Shown here in pieces: positions 17,268-24,451 of a stretch of DNA of 64,000 nucleotides. A model generated the notes under the pieces. That model did not search any database. It worked only from the letters and a program-made list of their open reading frames with translations, and was not told the DNA's origin. Within the stretch, counting starts at the first letter, position 1, and the number at the start of each line of letters is the position of its first letter. The position numbers and the translations under genes were made by a program. This DNA is from Brevibacterium mcbrellneri ATCC 49030 (GTDB lineage Bacteria; Actinomycetota; Actinomycetes; Actinomycetales; Brevibacteriaceae), in NCBI RefSeq assembly GCF_000178455.1, contig NZ_ADNU01000037.1:1-64000 (forward strand), given 5' to 3'.

Positions 17268-18217
17268 ATGGGCGGCTGGTAGTCGCAGGCCGTGTGCGGC
17301 CGGTGGTGGTTGTAGTGGTGGAGCCAGTCAGCGAGTGCGTCGCGACGCTCCTGCTCGCTGGTGTAGCAGCGAGCGTAAGCCCATCCGTCGGCCATTGTGC
17401 GATGGAAGCGTTCGACCTTGCCGTTGGTTTGCGGCCGGTAGGGGCGGGTCCGCTTTGGGGTGATGGACAGCTCCTCGCAGGTGCCGCGCCACAGGTGCGA
17501 GCGGTAGGCACCGCCATTGTCTGATAAGACTCGTTCGACAGTGACGCCACGATCGGTGAACCACTCGACCGCACGGTGCAGCACAGCGACCGCAGTGGTG
17601 GCGGTCTCGTCGTGGGCCTCGGAGTACGCCACTCGTGAGTGATCGTCGATCACGGTGTGGATGAAGGCGTACCCGAGCTTGGGATCGCGCCACTTGTTCT
17701 TCGGCTTGTCGGGGGTGGCGGAACGGTTCTTCTCTCCTTGGCGGCGGCCCACGTAGCGCCAGCCACCGCCATCGGGGATGTTCCCGAACTTCTTCACGTC
17801 TACATGGACGAGGGAGCCAAGGTAGCGGTGTTCGTACCGGCGAACTAGCTCGCCAGTGGCGCGGTCGAGGTAAGCAAGTCGGTTCAATCGAGCCGAGCGC
17901 AGGATGCGGTGCACGGTCGATGGAGCGACACCGACGCGCACGGCGAGCTGAACCGGTCCTTCTCGCAGCCTCATTCGCAGGCTGATACAGCGCTTCGTGA
18001 CCGCGAGCGATGTCTTGGTCGGTGAGTTCTTCGGGCGCGAGGACCTGTCCTGCATGGACTCGCCGGACAGATAGCGGTCGACCCAACGCTTCACGGTGGG
18101 CCACGACACCTGGAACCGGGCTGCGATCTCGCTGATCGGCCATCCTTCGTCGACGACGAGGCGGGCGACCTTGAGTCGGTGGCGAGGTGTGAGAGCGGCG
18201 TTCGCGTGCGTCGTCAT
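17231..18217 (-). CDS. IS481-family DDE transposase
   Basis: 328-residue transposase. An N-terminal helix-turn-helix region (RHRLKVARLVVDEGWPISEI, VSWPTVKRWVDRYL) is followed by an RNase-H-like DDE domain with D in VHVDVKKFG, D in VLSDNGGAYRS and E in NGKVERFHRT. The frame is open beyond the start, but ATG 18217 overlaps the permease stop (ATGA) and aligns with the family N-terminus. The final codons read Gln-Tyr-Ser-stop; the last base pair of the element is inside the serine codon, so the TAG stop is part of the CTAG target site. No frameshift or internal stop is visible, so the enzyme looks intact. Confidence 0.95.
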   Translation of the reverse strand: MTTHANAALTPRHRLKVARLVVDEGWPISEIAARFQVSWPTVKRWVDRYLSGESMQDRSSRPKNSPTKTSLAVTKRCISLRMRLREGPVQLAVRVGVAPSTVHRILRSARLNRLAYLDRATGELVRRYEHRYLGSLVHVDVKKFGNIPDGGGWRYVGRRQGEKNRSATPDKPKNKWRDPKLGYAFIHTVIDDHSRVAYSEAHDETATTAVAVLHRAVEWFTDRGVTVERVLSDNGGAYRSHLWRGTCEELSITPKRTRPYRPQTNGKVERFHRTMADGWAYARCYTSEQERRDALADWLHHYNHHRPHTACDYQPPISRLTNVPGQYS

Positions 18218-18966
18218 CGGACCGGCTCCCACTGGAAGCGCCACCGGCCAACGAGAGCAGCGACGGCGAGTACAACGCACAGAAGAAACACCGGCATGAT
18301 CATGGCGGCTAGTGGGTCGCCGTCCCACGCTTGTTGAGCGGCTTCGACGAACCAACGGACGGGTGAATACTTAACGATCTGCTGAATCGCCGACGGCATC
18401 GCCGCCAATGGCGTAAAGGCTCCGGATGTGAGCATGAGCAGGATCATGAGCACGTTCCCTATGCCCGTAGCGGCAGTGGCGGACGGATAGAGCGCAGCAA
18501 GCGCGCAACCCACTGCGAGGAAGGTGCTGAGTCCGATGAGGCACACGGCCAGGACACCTGGGACGTGGCTAGGCATGGGCACCCCGAAAACCCCGATCCC
18601 AATCGCCAAAGCGGTGAGCATGCCCGCAATACCTACGACGAAGTGCACGGTGAGGCTCGCTGCGATGAAGGTGGAACGACGCAGGGGCGTAAGACTCAGG
18701 CGTCGGAGTGCGCCCGTGTCACGAAGGGTCAGCATCGCCACGGGCACCTGGAGGACCCCGGTCATGGCGAGAACAAGAGAGGCGAAGGCGGGAAGGGTCG
18801 CATCAAGGAATCCCCGTCCACCGAACTCCGGTCGCGGATCGTTACCGAAGATCACACCCAAGGCCAGCACCAAAACCGGCGCGAAACCGAAAGAGAAGAA
18901 CAGGCCCACAGGGTCGCGGCGCTGGGAGCGCCATAGGGCTTTGAGAAGGGCTCGATATGCGTTCAT
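18214..18966 (-). CDS. ABC-2 type transporter permease (passenger gene)
   Basis: 250-residue integral membrane permease with six predicted helices. It has the ABC-2 core: an N-terminal RDPVGLFFSFGFAPVLVLAL, the DTGALRRLSLTPLRRSTFI loop, and the later LMLTSGAFTPLAAMPSAIQQI followed by YSPVRWFVEAAQQAWDG, typical of drug- and antibiotic-resistance exporters of the DrrB/YadH type. Translation is coupled to the ATPase (ATGA at its start) and its stop is coupled to the transposase start. Substrate unknown; self-resistance or drug export is a family-based guess. Confidence 0.88.
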   Translation of the reverse strand: MNAYRALLKALWRSQRRDPVGLFFSFGFAPVLVLALGVIFGNDPRPEFGGRGFLDATLPAFASLVLAMTGVLQVPVAMLTLRDTGALRRLSLTPLRRSTFIAASLTVHFVVGIAGMLTALAIGIGVFGVPMPSHVPGVLAVCLIGLSTFLAVGCALAALYPSATAATGIGNVLMILLMLTSGAFTPLAAMPSAIQQIVKYSPVRWFVEAAQQAWDGDPLAAMIMPVFLLCVVLAVAALVGRWRFQWEPVR

Positions 18967-19892
18967 GCCGCCTGCTCCTCGGTGGTGATGTGTCGACCGG
19001 TGAGGGCCAGGAAGACGTCTTCAAGGCCGGGGGTCGTCGTGCTCATGCTCGTTACGGTGATGCGGTGTGCCGCCAGTGCAGCAAGGACGCCCTGCAGCCC
19101 GTCCGCAGTGCCGCGGATGGTCAGTTCCCGTCCCTCTGTTCGAGCGCTGGTCACGCCAGGAACTCCGTTGAGGTCGAACTCTGCGCTAGGCGACGCCGAC
19201 AGGATGAGCTTCGCCGTGGTTTCGCCGGCGTGTTGCTGGATGAGGGAAGCCACTGTGTCCAAAGCAACCAACCGGCCGTGGTCGATGATGGCTACACGGT
19301 CGCATAGCCGTTCGGCCTCCTCCATGTAGTGGGTTGTGAGAACGACCGTTGCACCGCTATCGCGGACGTGCTCGACGGTGTCCCACATGTTTCGACGTGA
19401 CTGAGGATCGAGAGCGGTGGTGAGCTCGTCCAAAAAGGCGAGCTTGGGACGGTTGATCAAGGCGAGGGCGACGAACACTCGTTGACGCTCCCCACCCGAG
19501 AGCCTGTCAACGCGGGCGTTGGCCTTGTCCTTGATCCCCAGATCCTTCAGCAGTTCGCGCCAAGGCCGCGGACGCTCGTAGAGGGCGGAGTAGAGCTCGA
19601 GGGCGTCCTGCACAGTGAGGCGAGGTGGCAGGGCCGCGCTTTGCAGCTGGACCCCAATTTGCTGAGCCAACGAGTGCTGGTCCTTGATGGGGTCGCAGCC
19701 GAGCACCTCGACGTGCCCAGACGAGGGGCGGTCCAGTCCTTCCAGACAGTTCAACAGGGTCGTCTTACCAGCACCATTCGGGCCCACGACCCCGAAGATC
19801 TCTCCTTCGCGGACCTTGAAGGAGACGTCTTCGAGGGCAGTGAAGCTGCCGAAGTTGCGGCTGACAGCCGCACAGCTCACGACATTCTTCAT
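18963..19892 (-). CDS. ABC transporter ATP-binding protein (passenger gene)
   Basis: 309-residue nucleotide-binding subunit of the DrrA type. Motifs in order: Walker A GPNGAGKTTLLNCLEGL, Q-loop IGVQLQSAALPPRL, signature LSGGERQRVFVALALINRP, Walker B LAFLDELTTALDPQSRR and the switch histidine in VVLTTHYMEEAERL. The Walker B element has DE followed by L, where LDEPT is usual, so a leucine replaces the proline. The C-terminal 85 residues form the extra domain seen in DrrA-like exporters. It pairs with the permease downstream and is coupled to the AbrB-like gene upstream. Confidence 0.93.
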   Translation of the reverse strand: MKNVVSCAAVSRNFGSFTALEDVSFKVREGEIFGVVGPNGAGKTTLLNCLEGLDRPSSGHVEVLGCDPIKDQHSLAQQIGVQLQSAALPPRLTVQDALELYSALYERPRPWRELLKDLGIKDKANARVDRLSGGERQRVFVALALINRPKLAFLDELTTALDPQSRRNMWDTVEHVRDSGATVVLTTHYMEEAERLCDRVAIIDHGRLVALDTVASLIQQHAGETTAKLILSASPSAEFDLNGVPGVTSARTEGRELTIRGTADGLQGVLAALAAHRITVTSMSTTTPGLEDVFLALTGRHITTEEQAA

Positions 19893-20137
19893 CCCTCATC
19901 ACCCTCGGAGTCCACGGGGGCCCGATGGCTAGGCATCGCCTGCATGACGATCTGATCGAGCGTTTCCTGGCGCATCAAAGCGATCCCTTGGTTCGCGTCA
20001 GCGAGCAGGAGCAGGGTGTCGCCCGGGTGAATATCGAAGAGCTCCCGCGCACCCTTGGGGATGACGACCTGTCCCTTGGGGCCGACCTTGACCGTCGCGA
20101 CGTACTTGCCCGGTGGGGACGTTTGATCCATGTCCAT
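19889..20137 (-). CDS. AbrB/SpoVT/MazE-type DNA-binding protein (passenger gene)
   Basis: 82-residue protein with a swapped-hairpin AbrB domain: ATVKVGPKGQVVIPKGARELFDIHPGDTLLLL. Such proteins bind DNA as dimers and often repress their own operon. It is the first gene of the element and its promoter carries a perfect inverted repeat, so autoregulation is likely. ATG 20137 has AGGAGG 5 nt upstream; a second in-frame ATG lies at 20131. The acidic C-terminus (DSEGDEG) runs into the ATPase gene with an ATGA overlap. A toxin partner is not present, so a MazE-like antitoxin role is unlikely. Confidence 0.85.
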   Translation of the reverse strand: MDMDQTSPPGKYVATVKVGPKGQVVIPKGARELFDIHPGDTLLLLADANQGIALMRQETLDQIVMQAMPSHRAPVDSEGDEG

Positions 20138-20150
20138 GCTGACCTCCTGG

Positions 20151-20181
20151 TTGGTGCCACAAGTATAACAAGTGGCACCAA
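20151..20181 (-). promoter_or_regulatory. Operator and -10 region of the passenger-transposase operon
   Basis: TTGGTGCCAC (20151-20160) and GTGGCACCAA (20172-20181) form a perfect 10-bp inverted repeat with an 11-bp spacer, which contains TATACT on the minus strand (20167-20162), a good -10 box. The arms would flank the -10 region. The start codon of the AbrB-like gene is about 25 nt downstream. A matching -35 box is weak. The AbrB-like product is the likely binder (inference). Confidence 0.65.
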
Positions 20182-20200
20182 TCGGGGGGTGACCTCACGT

Positions 20201-20238
20201 CATGTAGTCGATCAACGTGTCCGGTCAGTACAGCTAGC
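20201..20238 (-). repeat. Right end of the IS element: inverted repeat and target duplication
   Basis: CCGGTCAGTACA (20221-20232) closes the element and GCTAGC (20233-20238) is the second copy of the target duplication. Joining the two flanks through one GCTAGC restores a plausible uninterrupted site downstream of the DUF222-HNH gene. Confidence 0.85.
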
Positions 20239-20457
20239 TGGGGGACTTGAAGGACCTGGGTAGGGGAATCCGAGGTCGGGAGAACTGGTTGGTGACGCGC
20301 CACCGTTCAGACGTTCTGACCGTAGTAAAAGCCGGGCTGGTGGCCTCCCGTCGTTCTGAGAAAAGGCCAGCTGGCAACTCGAAGAACTGGGCTAGGGGAA
20401 CCTAAGGCCAGGTTAGGGAACCGGCTGATGTTGCGAAGACTCGTCTGGTCTCAAAAC
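20239..20457 (+). pseudogene. Decayed copies of the DUF222-HNH gene tail
   Basis: Between the IS element and the helicase stop, 20277-20308 matches the end of the DUF222-HNH gene (17151-17182) at about 27 of 32 positions, all differences being transitions. A second, weaker copy lies around 20354-20440 (GTTCTGAGAA, then CTGGGCTAGGGGAACC). No reading frame survives. These are probably remnants of tandem 13E12-type copies that were present before the IS inserted. Confidence 0.55.
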
Positions 20458-22737
20458 TTACCGCAGCACCTCACGCAACAACCGCAGCGCCGCGTCCTTA
20501 TCAAGAGGCTCGTTGCCGTTGCCGCACTTGGGGCTCTGCACACAGGACGGACAACCAGCAGCACATTCGCACGCGTCAATCGCATCAAGCGTCGCCTGCT
20601 GCCACTCCGCAAAAACCTCGAACCCACGCTCGGCAAACCCGGCGCCACCTGACTGCCCGTCATACACAAACACGGTCGCCTGCCCGGTGTCGACGTGCCG
20701 GGCGGTAGAAACCCCGCCAATGTCCCACCGGTCACAACCAGCAAACAATGGCAACAGCCCAATTGACGCATGCTCGGCCGCGTGGACAGCGCCGGGCAGA
20801 TCACCGGGAACCACCTCGGCGTCCTCCACCACCGAATCCGGCGCCGTCCACCACACCGCATGCGTGCGCAACGTCTGCGTCGGCAAATCCAACGGCCGCT
20901 CACCCAACACCACGCCCGTGCCGTTCTGCCGCATGATGTACCCCGTCACCTGGGTCGTCACCTCAACAGCCCCATGAAACACCCGGCACCCGCTGGGCAA
21001 CCCACGCGACCCCTCGGTGCCCACCACGCGAATCTCCGTCACCGACCTCGCCTGTGTCGTGTAATCCACCGTCGCGGGCGCCACCAACGCCACCCGCTCG
21101 GCCAAATCCAACTCCAACACCGAAAACGTCTCACCCTGATGCACATACACCGCACCCGGGAAACTCTGCCGGGGCGCGGCCGCATCATCCACCGTGCCCA
21201 ACAACATGCCCGTCGCCTGATCCACCAACCGCACCTGCGCGCCACCAGACCCGCGAATATCCGTCAACGCCGCCGCAGACTCCGCCTTCGCCCAAAACCA
21301 CCCCGTGGGCCGCGCACGCAAATACTTCGCCTCGGCCAACTCGCGCGCCACCTCAACGGCCCGCTCACCAAACCACAACCGGCCGTCATCCTCCGTCAAC
21401 GGCTCCTCAGCAGCCGCCGCCAACAAATGCCCCGCCACCACATACGGGTTCTCCGGGTGAATGACTCCCGCCTCAACCGGGGCGTCAAACACATGCTCCG
21501 GGTTGTGCACCACATACGTGTCCAACGGGTCATCCCTGGCGATCAACACCGCCAACCATTCCTGCCCCGCCCGGCCCGCACGCCCGGCCTGCTGCCACAA
21601 CGACGCCAACGTGCCCGGCCAGCCTGCGATCACCACCACGTCCAACCCGCTGATGTCGATCCCCAACTCCAACGCGTTCGTTGAGGCCACCGTCCGCAAC
21701 TTGCCCCCGCGCAAGCCTGTCTCCAAGGCCCGGCGCTCCTCGGGCAAGTACCCGCCCCGGTAGGCCGCGACCGAGGTGGTCAACTCCGGCGCTATCCGCC
21801 CCACCTGGCTACGTACCGAGTCCGCCAACGCCTCAGCTCCCGCACGAGACGCAATGAACGCAATCGACCGCACCCCCGCGCACGTCGTATCCACCAACAT
21901 GCTCGTGGCCTCACTGATCGTCGACCGGCGCTGCGCCTCCTCGCCAGCTACCAATGGCGGCTCCCACAAAAGAAACGTGCCCGCAGCCTTAGGTGACGTA
22001 TCCTCCGTCACCGCATACGCCTCCCGGCCAGTAAACCGGCCAAACGCTCCCGCCGGGTCAGCCATCGTCGCAGATGCCCCCACAACGACAGGCCGCGCTC
22101 CATACAACGCCGCCACCCGCAACAACCGGCGCAACACCAACGCCACATGCGACCCAAACACACCTCGGTACCTGTGCGCCTCGTCAACAACCACAAACCG
22201 CAAGTTTTTAAACCACCGGCGAAACCGCTCATGACCAGGCAAAATGCTGCGGTGCAACATATCGGGGTTGGTGAAAATGATGTTGCCGTGCTGCCGGACC
22301 CACTGCCGGTCCGCCTCCGAGGTGTCCCCATCGAAACTGCCCGCACGCACCCCCTGTAACGGCAACGACACGAGCTTCGACAACTGATCATGCCCCAACG
22401 CCTTCGTGGGAGAAATATATAGAGTCGTCGCCACCTTGGTAGGCAACGCACCCCGACTCTCAAACGCCGCCTGCGTGACCGGCAACCAAAACCCCAGGCT
22501 CTTCCCGCTAGCGGTACCGGTGGCGATGACGACATCATCGTTCTTCCACACCCTCTGCGCCGCCTCCACCTGGTGCCGCCACGGGCGCTCAATACCCGTG
22601 ACCTGCCACGCGTGAACGACCTCGGGACTTACCCACTCCGGCCAATCCGCAAACTGCGCCTCCCGCGCGGGAAAACTGCGCGCATGCGTCACACGGTCAG
22701 CCCGCTCGCCAAACGCAGTCACCAGATCAATCAGCAC
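20458..22737 (-). CDS. DEAD/DEAH helicase with DUF1998-type C-terminus (MrfA/YprA/SftH type)
   Basis: 759-residue superfamily 2 DNA helicase. Helicase motifs: Q-like region ERPWRHQVEAAQRVW, motif I ATGTASGKSLGFWLP, motif II VVDEAHRYRG, motif III VGASATMADP, motif V-VI TNALELGIDISGLD and WQQAGRAGRAG. The C-terminal part ends in a cysteine cluster (CECAAGCPSCVQSPKCG), as in B. subtilis MrfA, a repair factor for mitomycin damage, and M. smegmatis SftH. Length fits the family. GTG start at 22737. It is divergent from the methyltransferase gene with 49 nt between. Rv3649 counterpart by position beside the Tad operon and topA. Confidence 0.9.
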   Translation of the reverse strand: MLIDLVTAFGERADRVTHARSFPAREAQFADWPEWVSPEVVHAWQVTGIERPWRHQVEAAQRVWKNDDVVIATGTASGKSLGFWLPVTQAAFESRGALPTKVATTLYISPTKALGHDQLSKLVSLPLQGVRAGSFDGDTSEADRQWVRQHGNIIFTNPDMLHRSILPGHERFRRWFKNLRFVVVDEAHRYRGVFGSHVALVLRRLLRVAALYGARPVVVGASATMADPAGAFGRFTGREAYAVTEDTSPKAAGTFLLWEPPLVAGEEAQRRSTISEATSMLVDTTCAGVRSIAFIASRAGAEALADSVRSQVGRIAPELTTSVAAYRGGYLPEERRALETGLRGGKLRTVASTNALELGIDISGLDVVVIAGWPGTLASLWQQAGRAGRAGQEWLAVLIARDDPLDTYVVHNPEHVFDAPVEAGVIHPENPYVVAGHLLAAAAEEPLTEDDGRLWFGERAVEVARELAEAKYLRARPTGWFWAKAESAAALTDIRGSGGAQVRLVDQATGMLLGTVDDAAAPRQSFPGAVYVHQGETFSVLELDLAERVALVAPATVDYTTQARSVTEIRVVGTEGSRGLPSGCRVFHGAVEVTTQVTGYIMRQNGTGVVLGERPLDLPTQTLRTHAVWWTAPDSVVEDAEVVPGDLPGAVHAAEHASIGLLPLFAGCDRWDIGGVSTARHVDTGQATVFVYDGQSGGAGFAERGFEVFAEWQQATLDAIDACECAAGCPSCVQSPKCGNGNEPLDKDAALRLLREVLR

Positions 22738-22786
22738 ACCCCAACCTTAGCGGTCACGCTCAACACAACCCCGTAGAGTAGTGCCC

Positions 22787-24385
22787 GTGCTCACGATTGA
22801 TCAGACCACCGTCAACACCCTGCGCCACGCCCTGCACCACCAGCGGTTCACCCCCGCTGGCCTGCGCGAACTGTGGGGCGCAGACATCGACGACGCCCTC
22901 ACCCGCAACAACGCCGCCCCCGCCCGCTGGTTCCTGACAGGCCGCACGGACCCGCTTTCGGTAATGGCAAACCTTTTCGTGTGCGCGGCCACCATGGACG
23001 CCGAGGTCGTCCGCACCTCCCTTGGCACCCACCTTTTCGACGCGGCAACCGCAACCGGTGCTCTTCTCGAACGCGCCGGAACAGTACATGCCCCCTTCGC
23101 CCTGCGCGCCGTCGAAGTGCCTCCAGGGCTAAGCGGCCACACAGACGAACCCGCCCCTGACCCCACCCCCGACCACATTTGGCTCTTCTCCGACCACGGC
23201 ACCCTGGTCCGCGACGAACCCGTCGCCGGTGACTTCGTATTAGGCGTGGGCGGTGCCGGGCGCACCCTCCTCAACATCACCCCACGCACACCCGTGCACA
23301 CCGCGCTTGACCTGGGTACCGGGTGCGGCATCCAAGCCATCGCGCTAGCCCGCCACTGCGACCACGTCATCGCCACCGACATCTCAGCCCGGGCACTCGC
23401 CTTCACCCGCGCCAACGCCACCCTCAACGGGGCACACAACATCGAAACCCGCGAAGGCTCCCTCTTCGAACCCACCCCAGAACAGTTCGACCTCATCGTC
23501 TCCAACCCGCCCTTCGTCATCACCCCACAGGGCCACACGGCCACACTGGAATACCGCGATGGCGGCCACACCGGCGACCAACTCATGCGCACCCTGCTCG
23601 CCCAGCTGCCCAACCATTTGACCACCTCGGGCACGGCATGCCTGCTGGGCAACTGGGAAATCACGCACGCCACTAGCGAAGACCCCACCCAAGACCCCGA
23701 AACCCCCACAGACCCCACCCACTGGGTCCCCCACACCGTCGACATCAGCGTCATTGAACGCGAACAGCTCACCCCCGCCCACTACGCTGAAACGTGGATC
23801 CGCGACGGGGGAGTGGTGCCCGGCAGCTCCCGCTGGAACGCAGACACGGCCGCGTGGCTAGACGACTTCGCTTCCCGAGGTGTCACCCGGATCGCGTTCG
23901 GGTGGATCCAGGTGCGGGCCCGGGCTGTGGAACCCGAGGCCGCCACAGACGATCACCCGCCAGCGCCTCCCATCCGTCACTTCGAATCCCGCCCCGGCCC
24001 GCTGGGAGCCAACCCCGGCGGAATCGCACAGTTCCTTGATGTGCGCTTCGACCTCATCCAGTGGCTCAACCAGGCAGACGACAACGAACTGCTCGACACC
24101 GCGTTCATCCGCAACGAAGGAGTTGTCGAACACCGCCACTTCACCCCCGGCGACGAATCGCCCACCACCATCACAATCGAAGTGGGAATCGGGTTCGCCC
24201 GCGAAATGACCGTAGACACCGCGTTCGCCGGGTGCATCGGAGTCGCAGACGGCAGCCTCACCCTGCGGGCAGTGGCCCACGCCCTCGCCCAGTTGCTTGA
24301 CGTGGAGCCTGGTATGCTCGCGTCGCAACTCGTAGCGCAGGTTCGTGACGCGGTTGTCAGTGGTATCTTGTACCCCAACTCATAA
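22787..24385 (+). CDS. Class I SAM-dependent methyltransferase
   Basis: 532-residue protein. The central methyltransferase domain (about 165-290) has DLGTGCGIQAIALARHC (SAM binding), VIATDISARALAFTRANA and the catalytic-type SNPPFVITPQ, the NPPF/NPPY motif of enzymes that methylate a planar nitrogen in nucleic acids or glutamine side chains. N- and C-terminal actinobacteria-specific domains of unknown function flank it. Two GTG codons compete; GTG 22787 is chosen because TAGAGT lies exactly 7 nt upstream, the pattern of a leaderless start; GTG 22781 is the alternative. The target is unknown, with rRNA or a protein release factor the usual options. C-ending codons dominate, unlike the Tad genes. 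Confidence 0.8.
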   Translation: MLTIDQTTVNTLRHALHHQRFTPAGLRELWGADIDDALTRNNAAPARWFLTGRTDPLSVMANLFVCAATMDAEVVRTSLGTHLFDAATATGALLERAGTVHAPFALRAVEVPPGLSGHTDEPAPDPTPDHIWLFSDHGTLVRDEPVAGDFVLGVGGAGRTLLNITPRTPVHTALDLGTGCGIQAIALARHCDHVIATDISARALAFTRANATLNGAHNIETREGSLFEPTPEQFDLIVSNPPFVITPQGHTATLEYRDGGHTGDQLMRTLLAQLPNHLTTSGTACLLGNWEITHATSEDPTQDPETPTDPTHWVPHTVDISVIEREQLTPAHYAETWIRDGGVVPGSSRWNADTAAWLDDFASRGVTRIAFGWIQVRARAVEPEAATDDHPPAPPIRHFESRPGPLGANPGGIAQFLDVRFDLIQWLNQADDNELLDTAFIRNEGVVEHRHFTPGDESPTTITIEVGIGFAREMTVDTAFAGCIGVADGSLTLRAVAHALAQLLDVEPGMLASQLVAQVRDAVVSGILYPNS

Positions 24386-24451
24386 AACCGCGCACATCAC
24401 AAGTGCTACATTCAAGTGGACGCGTACACACTTGCGTGAGAAAGGACTCTC

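Larger units (their letters stand above)
17236..20232. mobile_element. IS481-family element carrying an AbrB-ABC transporter operon
   Basis: The ends are TGTACTGACCGG (left) and CCGGTCAGTACA (right), imperfect inverted repeats that extend about 30 bp. Both are flanked by the same 6-bp sequence GCTAGC (17230-17235 and 20233-20238). This fits the known IS481 target NCTAGN with a 6-bp duplication. The 2,997-bp element is about three times longer than a simple IS481 and holds four minus-strand genes: AbrB-like regulator, ABC ATPase, ABC permease and transposase, each overlapping the next by ATGA. IS481 elements with passenger genes are known (for example those carrying cmx), but I do not recall this set. 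Intact ends and an exact duplication suggest recent insertion. Confidence 0.9.

Noticed and set aside
17231-18355. 46-residue longer transposase start
   Set aside because: The extension only reads the end of the permease gene in another frame; ATG 18217 is coupled to the permease stop and fits the family.
19889-20137. Antitoxin of a MazEF-type system
   Set aside because: The AbrB-type domain fits, but no toxin gene is adjacent; its partners are ABC transporter genes.
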